Source: Cryomorphaceae bacterium (GTDB taxonomy: Bacteria > Bacteroidota > Bacteroidia > Flavobacteriales > Schleiferiaceae). From it: 5,201 nt of DNA. Where the stretch lies: positions 1 through 5,201 of the forward strand of contig DMQR01000137.1 in the NCBI GenBank assembly GCA_003455605.1, read 5' to 3'. The notes under the pieces were generated by a model. It searched no databases. It saw nothing but the letters and a program-made list of their open reading frames with translations, and had not been told where the DNA came from. This document shows positions 1 to 5,201 of this stretch, piece after piece; positions within the stretch are counted from its first letter, which is position 1; the number at the start of each line of letters is the position of its first letter. Position numbers and translations under genes: made by a program.

Positions 1-69
1 ATGCTGGTACACCCCCGGTTTATTAGGGAGGGTTTTGAGCAAGTTGGTGATGTGTTCGCTTACCGCCAT
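1..69 (-). CDS. uvrC: UvrABC excinuclease subunit C, N-terminal 23 residues (cut by window edge)
   Basis: UvrC is the nuclease subunit of UvrABC nucleotide excision repair; it makes the incisions 3' and 5' of a lesion after UvrA and UvrB have located it. Only the first 23 codons are visible. They read MAVSEHITNLL, then KTLPNKPGVYQH, which matches the usual UvrC beginning: a short lead, a LKTLP-type helix, then the PGVY segment that opens the GIY-YIG nuclease domain. The ATG at 69-67 is the only reasonable start, because an in-frame TGA lies at 75-73 and the distance from start to PGVY (17 residues) suits the family. The catalytic GIY-YIG residues, the UvrB-binding domain and the C-terminal HhH domain would lie beyond the edge. 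There is no Shine-Dalgarno sequence, and a terminator T-tract ends 11 bases upstream. Another PGVY-bearing GIY-YIG protein such as Cho is possible but less likely. Confidence 0.85.
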   Translation of the reverse strand, partial: MAVSEHITNLLKTLPNKPGVYQH

Positions 70-73
70 GAGT

Positions 74-81
74 CAAAGATA
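74..81 (-). promoter_or_regulatory. Possible Bacteroidota -7 promoter box (TATCTTTG) just before uvrC
   Basis: Read on the minus strand, 81 to 74 is TATCTTTG, an exact match to the Bacteroidota -7 consensus TAnnTTTG. Its first base is the last T of the terminator T-tract. No TTG or TTTG element lies 17-23 bases upstream, where the GC-rich hairpin sits. If the box is used, transcription would begin at or within a few bases of the uvrC ATG and the message would be almost leaderless. It could equally be chance. Confidence 0.3.
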
Positions 82-112
82 AAAAAGGCCCGGCTCCCTT
101 TGGGGCCGGGCC
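81..112 (-). terminator. Intrinsic (rho-independent) terminator after the T9SS cargo gene
   Basis: An 8-bp perfect GC stem (87-94 pairs with 105-112) is extended by a CCC/GGG pairing (96-98 with 102-104) past one unpaired base at 95, with a three-base loop at 99-101. On the minus strand the stem is followed by six T residues (86-81). It lies about 40 bases after the stop codon at 154 and should end transcription of the 736-aa secreted protein gene. On the plus strand the bases after the stem (113-127) are not a clean T-tract, so it is unlikely to work well in that direction. Confidence 0.88.
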
Positions 113-153
113 ATGTGTTCTCGTCTTAAGAGAGTGGGTACATGTTTGAGACG

Positions 154-2364
154 CTATTGAGCATCCATGATGGTTACGGTTCCATTGACAACATATTGGT
201 AGTTATCTGAAGCGTTCAATAGCTCTAGCGTGTAGAAGTACACTCCATCAGCTAGTTTGACGCCGTTCATATTGGTTCCGCGCCATGGGTTAGAGTTGTC
301 GTAAAGGTAATTTGATTGCCATACGCGATCGCCCCAACGATTGTAGACTGACAACTGACTCAAATCTTCATAATCGTCTACGTTTTGGATTATGAAGCCG
401 TCATTTATACCGTCGCCGTTTGGGGTGATGAAGTTCGCTACAACAACTGTATCTGGAACAGGAGGGGTTGTGATGATAATAGGCAAACAATTGGAGTATG
501 CGGTGTACTGCGTATCCGTTGGGTTGGTCGTACGAATGCAAACACGGTATTCACCTGGAGCTAATTCTACAAACATTTGGTACGACGTATCAGGAGCCAA
601 GACTGGGTTTTGTGGCGAAGCTACGTGATCGTGAATCCATTCACCCATCCAAGTACCAGCGATTTTCTCTTGCAAGAATACAGTGTAGCTGTCGACAGCC
701 CATCCATTATACTGATTCCATTGAAGATTTATAGCAACAGTGTCTGGATCAACTATAGGCACAATACCATTATCTCGCTCCAAAAGAATGCTATGAATGT
801 CGTTAGAAGCCCCCTGCATATCGTCGTTGAGCTTCATATCAATACGGTAATCGTAGCTATCCTGGTCTACTTTAATGAAGCCGATCTGACTATCTTTAAA
901 GTCGTACTTATATTGATTGAAGACGGTACCAACTTTTGCGTACGTTGCAGCTCCTGGGTCTTTACGGAAGATTTGCCACTCTTGGAAGAGGTAATCCGGG
1001 TATGAAGAAGTATCGGCACTCCACTCAATGACTGGGTTTTGATCTTTCTCTATGGTAACATTCTCCATCTCGTAGATGGCGTTGAAACACCCTGTAACGT
1101 TCAACTGAATCGTATCAAACTCATTCATTGGGAAACCACACTTATTTAATAAAGTGTTTCCATCATTGCCCACTTTCGAATACAAGAAATACTTGCCGTT
1201 TTTGGAAAGTGGCTTGAACAACTTAATGGTCATTTGAGTGGCTTCGTTGTTCGCATCACAGTTCGCAGTAAAGGACTCAATGGCCAACGGCTGTCCATCT
1301 GGCTTGGTCAAACGGAAGTCAGTACCGTCAGGTGAGATTGATGAGCAGTCTAGTTTTACTTTGAATTTCAAGGTAACAGTAGAATCTAAACAGTTATAGT
1401 CTACGGTTGGAAGACCGTTATCAGGATCTTGATAGATCCCAGGAGCCTGGTAGTCCAATTGAACACCTGCCTGTGCCTGAGGAGTACAAAGTGAGGCGAT
1501 GGCAATCTGCATGTCGCGGTTTACTTCACCAATCTTACGCCATACATAAAGCGTTGAATCATAACGGTACTCATCCACGGTAACCGCCATTACATCAATC
1601 TCTACCGAGGCAGGCTTAAAGGTGATTAAACCAGTATTAGGGTTCATGGTTAATGATTGCGAAGGTGAGGTGGTAATGGGCTGGTCGTAAGTCCAACCCG
1701 CCGCATAATTAATATTGGTAGGCGTGCACGATCCTCCATATCCAGCCTTTACATGGGAAATACGGTAGAATAGAGAGTCACCATCAGGTTCCACAGTACT
1801 TTGCTTCCAATTAAAAGTACGACCGACACAAAAAGCACGTACAGGTTCAGAAACGAATTCTGGCGATGTATTTTGGCCTATTTGGTTATTCAATTTAGCT
1901 TCAATGTAGAACCCTTGACTTGAAGGGTTAACGATATTGTCAACCGCCGGGTTGCGACAACAAGTACTGAAGGCAAAGGTCCAGTCAGGAGCATTACCTG
2001 GTAAAGTGATTTCTCCTTCATAAGTAACCACGTTAATGGTTACACCTGCATTCGTACTACTTACACAATCAAAAAGTGTGGGTGCCACCACTCCCTGACC
2101 ACTCGTGCCTGGAGGAATTTCCGAAAGAGTGGTGCTCACAGTAGAATAGTTAGCCGAACATGCATATACCGTCGCACTAGTCGGCAAGGTAATGCCAGAA
2201 ACATCACGGTATAAACGCATGATGAGTTTATACTTATGCGTACCGCCTGATGAGCTGATGTATTCGTACTGAATATCACCCCCTGCATTGTGAGAAGCCT
2301 TCGCTGTGCCGGTATAAGCGAGAATGGCAACAACGGTAAAAATGGTTTTGAAAAAATTCTTCAT
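154..2364 (-). CDS. Secreted T9SS type B cargo protein with gliding-motility-associated C-terminal domain
   Basis: The 736-aa protein has a signal peptide: MKNFFK, a hydrophobic stretch at about residues 7-19, and an AKA cleavage site giving a mature start at S24. The mature protein opens with SHNAGGD and continues with YRD (52-54), a paired cysteine motif STCCRNPA (133-140) and EPDGDSL (192-198). This layout recurs in large Bacteroidota surface proteins whose function is unknown. Residues about 430-535 and 541-632 look like fibronectin-III folds. The last 92 residues, from F645 (FITPNGDGINDGF), through NRWGDRVW (675-682), ADGVYFYTLEL and NGTVTIM, form the gliding-motility-associated CHU_C domain (TIGR04131 type). 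This domain directs export across the outer membrane by the type IX system. The protein has about 14 cysteines, suiting disulfides after export. The ATG at 2364 is chosen for its intact signal peptide; AAGGAA directly precedes it. No enzymatic motif is visible, so adhesion or another surface role is only an inference. Confidence 0.9.
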   Translation of the reverse strand: MKNFFKTIFTVVAILAYTGTAKASHNAGGDIQYEYISSSGGTHKYKLIMRLYRDVSGITLPTSATVYACSANYSTVSTTLSEIPPGTSGQGVVAPTLFDCVSSTNAGVTINVVTYEGEITLPGNAPDWTFAFSTCCRNPAVDNIVNPSSQGFYIEAKLNNQIGQNTSPEFVSEPVRAFCVGRTFNWKQSTVEPDGDSLFYRISHVKAGYGGSCTPTNINYAAGWTYDQPITTSPSQSLTMNPNTGLITFKPASVEIDVMAVTVDEYRYDSTLYVWRKIGEVNRDMQIAIASLCTPQAQAGVQLDYQAPGIYQDPDNGLPTVDYNCLDSTVTLKFKVKLDCSSISPDGTDFRLTKPDGQPLAIESFTANCDANNEATQMTIKLFKPLSKNGKYFLYSKVGNDGNTLLNKCGFPMNEFDTIQLNVTGCFNAIYEMENVTIEKDQNPVIEWSADTSSYPDYLFQEWQIFRKDPGAATYAKVGTVFNQYKYDFKDSQIGFIKVDQDSYDYRIDMKLNDDMQGASNDIHSILLERDNGIVPIVDPDTVAINLQWNQYNGWAVDSYTVFLQEKIAGTWMGEWIHDHVASPQNPVLAPDTSYQMFVELAPGEYRVCIRTTNPTDTQYTAYSNCLPIIITTPPVPDTVVVANFITPNGDGINDGFIIQNVDDYEDLSQLSVYNRWGDRVWQSNYLYDNSNPWRGTNMNGVKLADGVYFYTLELLNASDNYQYVVNGTVTIMDAQ

Positions 2365-2386
2365 TTCCTTGGTATTGTAACTAACC

Positions 2387-2394
2387 TAAATGTA
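2387..2394 (-). promoter_or_regulatory. Weak candidate -7 promoter box (TACATTTA) for the T9SS cargo gene
   Basis: The 91-base gap between the PAP2-like gene and the secreted protein gene is AT-rich and contains, on the minus strand at 2394-2387, TACATTTA. This differs from the Bacteroidota consensus TAnnTTTG only in the last base. Use of this box would give a leader of roughly 18-20 bases before the ATG at 2364. I see no well-spaced TTG -33 element, so the call rests on one near match. I see no terminator hairpin in the gap, so read-through from the rpoN operon is also possible. Confidence 0.28.
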
Positions 2395-2415
2395 GGAATC
2401 GTAAATATCTCTAAT

Positions 2416-2429
2416 TCTTGAGTCTTGAG
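2416..2429. repeat. Tandem 7-bp direct repeat (TCTTGAG x2)
   Basis: The plus strand carries TCTTGAG twice in direct succession (2416-2422 and 2423-2429), followed by CAAG, which makes a very short inverted match. It lies in the gap between the PAP2-like and T9SS cargo genes, about 22 bases upstream of the candidate -7 box as transcribed. It could be a protein-binding half-site pair, but two copies of a heptamer can arise by chance. Confidence 0.3.
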
Positions 2430-2455
2430 CAAGTAGAATGAGTAAACGATTTGAT

Positions 2456-3064
2456 TCACTTAGAGAGGAGCATAAACATAGGGATAAAGCCCAATAATGC
2501 GCCGCTTAAAAGCTCTTGAAGCGTGTGTCTTTTAAGTTCTAATCGGGCCCAAGTAAGCGCACCGAGAACCATTGCTCCGATGACCAAATGCTCGATTTCT
2601 CCACCGCCATAGCGTTGATGCAAACAGATATATAAGGAATACAGCGCAAAGACCCCTGCCGCATGTGTACTGCTTTTGAAAAAGGGCAGTAAGATAGTGC
2701 TGATTATGACCACAAGAGCGCTGAGGTATATGGTCCAAGTGATTTCAATGGGCACTCCTGCACGCTCCAAATGATTTCCGGTCGCAATCATAGATGCTGC
2801 ACCTACCAGATAAGGGTAAATACGCTCCTCTCGTTTGACCAAATGCAGGCTAGAGATGGTACCGGTCAAGCGGAGAATGACTATGCCGAGAAAGGGGCCA
2901 ATATAAGTACCTAAAAACACTGTCATGACCACTCGCGCCACGAAGTTCCATTCAAAAGTCTCCGGCAGGGCACCAAGTATGAGGACGGTGCCGATAGTAG
3001 GCATGATTCCTGGGTGTAGGGTGTGACTGAGGAATTGGGCGATGTAGTGCCTGAGGCGTTCCAT
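2456..3064 (-). CDS. PAP2-like integral membrane protein, coupled to rpoN
   Basis: This 202-aa protein is strongly hydrophobic, with about six membrane segments (roughly 19-34, 42-66, 84-95, 106-128, 134-149, 158-172, plus a C-terminal one at 186-200). Its polar motifs fall in the order of the PAP2 lipid phosphatase family but are altered. KREERIYP (77-84) stands for the KX6RP block, SSTH (131-134) for PSGH, and R174-X5-H180-X3-E184 for SRX5HX3D, with Glu in place of Asp. PAP2 enzymes remove phosphate from lipid phosphates such as phosphatidate or undecaprenyl pyrophosphate at the membrane. Whether this divergent member is active is unclear; both histidines (H134, H180) and R174 are kept. The start codon overlaps the rpoN stop by one base (TAATG), which indicates translational coupling. 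The gene ends at a TGA with no visible terminator. The fold assignment is fairly secure; substrate and activity are not. Confidence 0.8.
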   Translation of the reverse strand: MERLRHYIAQFLSHTLHPGIMPTIGTVLILGALPETFEWNFVARVVMTVFLGTYIGPFLGIVILRLTGTISSLHLVKREERIYPYLVGAASMIATGNHLERAGVPIEITWTIYLSALVVIISTILLPFFKSSTHAAGVFALYSLYICLHQRYGGGEIEHLVIGAMVLGALTWARLELKRHTLQELLSGALLGFIPMFMLLSK

Positions 3065-4515
3065 TAGAGCTGTTTGCGCATTCGTGCGACTGGAATATCC
3101 AATTGTTCTCTGTATTTCGCTACCGTTCTGCGTGCGATGGGATAGCCCTTTTCCTTGAGAATGGTCGCCAATGCATCATCTGTCAGCGGTTTACGTTTGT
3201 TTTCTTCGGCTACGGTATCCTCGAGAATCTTCTTGATTTCACGCGTACTCACTTCCTCACCGTCGGTATTGGTCATGGACTCCGAGAAGAACTCCTTGAT
3301 CAAAAATGTACCGTACGGGGTTTGAATGTATTTGTTCGAAGCCACACGAGAGACGGTAGAAATATCCATCTGAATTTCCTCGGCTATATCCTTCAAAATC
3401 ATCGGGCGAAGTTTGGTTTCATCACCTGTGAGGAAATACACTTTTTGGTATTCCAAAATGGCTTGCATGGTCAACATCAGGGTTTGCTGACGTTGTACTA
3501 TAGCGTCAATGAACCATTTGGCGCTATCCAGCTTTTGCTTGACAAAGAGCGCGGCTTCTTTCTCGGCCTTGTTCTTTTGCTTGCTCGCTTTGTAGTGCTC
3601 GAGCATATCTCGGTATTGTCGGCTGAGACTGAGTTCTGGGGCGTTTTTACCGTTCAGTGAAAGCTCTAATTCACCTTCTACGATCTGCAAGTTGTAATCC
3701 GGAATGATGTTTTCGGTGGGGCGGCTGAGGTTGGAAGAGCCGCCGGGTTTAGGATTTAATCGGCCAATTTCCTCAATAGCACCTTTCAGCAGTTCCTCAT
3801 CTACCCCTAGACGGTCCATGAGCTTTTGGTAGTGGCGCTTGACAAATGCATCGAAGTAATTATCAAGGATAGTCAGAGCCAATTCTACTTTCGAAGTCCC
3901 ATTCTTGCGTTCGAGTTGGAGCATCAAACATTCGCGTAAATCGCGTCCTCCAACGCCCGGAGGATCCAATTCTTGAATAATTCCTAACATCTTTTCTAGA
4001 AGCGGGATTTCAGTAAACACTCCTTGCGAGAAGGCAAGATCATCCACGATATCTTCAAGGGAACGGCGCAGGATGCCATCATCGTCAATCGCGCCTACCA
4101 AATAAATAGCCAAGGCGAGATCCTCGTCTTTGAGGTCTCGAAGGTTCAGCTGGGACACGAGGCTTTCGTGAAAACTCTCATTAACTACGACCGGGGCTTC
4201 GTAGAGTTCGACGTCGGAGCTGTAATTATTGCTTTTGGTACGGTAATCCGGGGTATCCTCATCACCGAGGTAATCGTCCCAATTGACCTCTTCTAAACTG
4301 TCTCTGACTTCGCGCTCGTCCGTATCTATGGTGACGTCGCTATCAAAGGTGTCCTCTGATTTATCCTGGCCTTCGAGCAGGGCGGGGTTTTCTTCGATTT
4401 CTTGTTTGATGCGTGCCTCCAAACTTTGGGTTGGCAGCTGCACGAGCTTCATGAGCTGAATCTGTTGTGGACTCAGCTTTTGTTGAAGTTTCTGTGCGAG
4501 GGTCTGCTTTAGCAT
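3064..4515 (-). CDS. rpoN: RNA polymerase sigma-54 factor (RpoN)
   Basis: Sigma-54 directs RNA polymerase to -24/-12 promoters and stays closed until an AAA+ enhancer-binding protein activates it. The 483-aa protein has all regions. Region I (about 7-48) is Q- and L-rich (QKLSPQQIQLMKLVQLP, ending EENPALL) and contacts the activator. Region II (about 50-105) is markedly acidic. The core-binding domain (about 112-260) includes DPPGVGGRDLRECL (184-197) and LNPKPGG (253-259). A helix-turn-helix (about 370-395: ILKDIAEEIQMDISTVSRV) is followed by the conserved YIQTPYGTFLIKEFFSE stretch. The RpoN box ARRTVAKYRE (461-470), which reads the -24 element, is intact. Length is typical of the family. The ATG at 4515 suits the expected region I position. 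It lies 18 bases after the asnS stop, and that spacer is C-rich with no Shine-Dalgarno sequence. No separate promoter is visible, so transcription from asnS is likely. Confidence 0.97.
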   Translation of the reverse strand: MLKQTLAQKLQQKLSPQQIQLMKLVQLPTQSLEARIKQEIEENPALLEGQDKSEDTFDSDVTIDTDEREVRDSLEEVNWDDYLGDEDTPDYRTKSNNYSSDVELYEAPVVVNESFHESLVSQLNLRDLKDEDLALAIYLVGAIDDDGILRRSLEDIVDDLAFSQGVFTEIPLLEKMLGIIQELDPPGVGGRDLRECLMLQLERKNGTSKVELALTILDNYFDAFVKRHYQKLMDRLGVDEELLKGAIEEIGRLNPKPGGSSNLSRPTENIIPDYNLQIVEGELELSLNGKNAPELSLSRQYRDMLEHYKASKQKNKAEKEAALFVKQKLDSAKWFIDAIVQRQQTLMLTMQAILEYQKVYFLTGDETKLRPMILKDIAEEIQMDISTVSRVASNKYIQTPYGTFLIKEFFSESMTNTDGEEVSTREIKKILEDTVAEENKRKPLTDDALATILKEKGYPIARRTVAKYREQLDIPVARMRKQL

Positions 4516-4533
4516 AGGTTGGGGAGGTGGGGA

Positions 4534-5201
4534 TTAGAAGTTTGCGCTTGCCGGAGTACGTGGGAATGGGATGACATCGCGGATGTTGCCCATGCCCGTA
4601 CAGAATTGGACCAAACGCTCAAAACCTAGTCCGAAACCACTGTGCACGCACGTTCCGAATTTGCGAGTTTCGAGGTACCACCACAATTCTTCCTCAGGAA
4701 TTCCTACGGCAGCGACTTTTTCCTTTAATATATCATGACGCTCTTCGCGCTGCGACCCACCGACTATTTCACCGATACTCGGGAATAAAATATCCATGGC
4801 CCGAACGGTCTTGCCGTCGTCATTTAAACGCATATAGAAGGCCTTGATAGAGGCAGGGTAATCGAAGAGGACTACAGGAGCCTTGAAGTGCTTCTCAACC
4901 AGGTAGCGCTCGTGCTCACTTTGTAAATCTGCGCCCCATTCATTGATGAGGTATTTGAATTTCTTCTTTTGATTTGGCTTGCTGCGCTTCAAGATTTCGA
5001 TGGCATCAGTGTAACTCAATCGAACGAAATCATTGCTCACTACGAACTCTAGTTTCTCGATCAACCCTTGCTCTGAGCGCTCGTTTTGAGGCTTAGACTT
5101 CTGCTCATCGGCAAAGCGTTGGTCAAGGAATTGAAGGTCTTCGCGACAGTTGTCGAGCAAGTATTGAATACAGTATTTGAGGAAGTCTTCCGCCAAATCT
5201 A
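4534..5201 (-). CDS. asnS: Asparaginyl-tRNA synthetase, C-terminal half (5' end beyond window)
   Basis: This class II synthetase attaches asparagine to tRNA-Asn in the cytoplasm. About 222 C-terminal codons are visible, a little under half of a usual enzyme of about 470-480 residues. The reading frame is open to the right edge. The TTG at 5196-5194 is an internal leucine of the conserved DLAEDFLKY segment and not a start. Counting from that leucine as residue 1, the segments [34 protein letters not shown], and [12 protein letters not shown] are characteristic of AsnRS and carry active-site residues. Class II motif 3, GFGLGFERL (187-195), has the invariant Arg at 194. The end, [15 protein letters not shown], closely resembles other AsnRS tails such as the E. 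coli one. AspRS is excluded by this ending and by the AsnRS-type insert. The gene stops with TAA 18 bases before rpoN and is probably the first visible gene of that operon. Confidence 0.97.
   Translation of the reverse strand, partial: DLAEDFLKYCIQYLLDNCREDLQFLDQRFADEQKSKPQNERSEQGLIEKLEFVVSNDFVRLSYTDAIEILKRSKPNQKKKFKYLINEWGADLQSEHERYLVEKHFKAPVVLFDYPASIKAFYMRLNDDGKTVRAMDILFPSIGEIVGGSQREERHDILKEKVAAVGIPEEELWWYLETRKFGTCVHSGFGLGFERLVQFCTGMGNIRDVIPFPRTPASANF

Noticed and set aside
1..129. Plus-strand frame open from the left edge to a TAA at 127-129
   Set aside because: It runs across the terminator hairpin and its translation is unremarkable. The minus strand of the same stretch reads as the UvrC N-terminus.
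577..1005. 142-codon plus-strand open frame opposite the T9SS cargo gene, with shorter ones at 392-628 and 498-734
   Set aside because: All are antisense to a gene with a clear domain layout and overlap each other in different frames. None has a family motif.
2136..2738. Short minus-strand open frames at 2136-2333 and 2532-2738
   Set aside because: They are out-of-frame readings inside the cargo and PAP2-like genes, whose own frames carry the signal peptide and the conserved motifs.
2749..2762. TGGGCACTCCTGCA resembling a sigma-54 -24/-12 promoter
   Set aside because: The spacing between GG and GC is 7-8 bases, not 10, and the site lies inside the PAP2-like coding region.
3103..3660. 185-codon open frame on the plus strand opposite rpoN
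   Set aside because: It lies wholly antisense to a well-supported sigma-54 gene. Its translation shows no recognisable domain and looks like a complement-frame shadow.
4024..4296. 90-codon plus-strand open frame opposite rpoN
   Set aside because: It is antisense to the acidic and core-binding regions of sigma-54 and has no recognisable protein features.
4521..4532. GGGGAGGTGGGG, a Shine-Dalgarno-like run between asnS and rpoN
   Set aside because: It is on the plus strand, while both flanking genes are read from the minus strand, and no plus-strand gene follows it.
5194..5196. TTG as a possible start codon of the synthetase fragment
   Set aside because: The frame stays open upstream to the edge, and the leucine belongs to the conserved DLAEDFLKY segment inside AsnRS. 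The gene is simply cut by the window.

Overview
The window looks like ordinary chromosomal DNA of a Bacteroidota bacterium, probably of the Flavobacteriales type (the order is an inference). Three things point there. There is a secreted protein with the gliding-motility-associated C-terminal domain that marks type IX secretion system (T9SS) cargo. The sigma-54 protein resembles Bacteroidota RpoN. Most starts lack a normal Shine-Dalgarno sequence, and sites resembling the Bacteroidota -7 box TAnnTTTG occur upstream of two genes. Every gene I can support lies on the minus strand, so transcription runs from the right end of the window to the left.

Layout in transcription order. The 3' part of asnS (asparaginyl-tRNA synthetase) enters from the right edge and stops at 4534. 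After an 18-base C-rich gap comes a complete rpoN (sigma-54, 483 aa, 4515-3064). Its stop codon overlaps by one base the start of a 202-aa membrane protein distantly related to PAP2 phosphatases (3064-2456). These three genes look like one operon, asnS-rpoN-PAP2-like, with translational coupling at the last junction. A 91-base gap with a weak candidate promoter follows. Next is a complete 736-aa secreted protein (2364-154) with a signal peptide, an N-terminal SHxxGGD-type domain, two fibronectin-III-like regions and a T9SS type B sorting domain. A strong intrinsic terminator (112-81) ends that unit. Only 11 bases beyond its T-tract, the first 23 codons of uvrC (excinuclease subunit C) begin and run off the left edge.

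The genes do not form one pathway. asnS and uvrC are translation and DNA-repair housekeeping genes, rpoN encodes a global regulator, the PAP2-like protein is an envelope protein of unknown substrate, and the large secreted protein is probably a surface or exported T9SS substrate. I found no tRNA, rRNA, CRISPR array, insertion sequence or clear sign of recent transfer, and no previously undescribed system. The points most worth checking are the placement of the terminator against the uvrC start, the altered PAP2 motifs in the rpoN-coupled gene, and the anti-SD-like spacer before rpoN.
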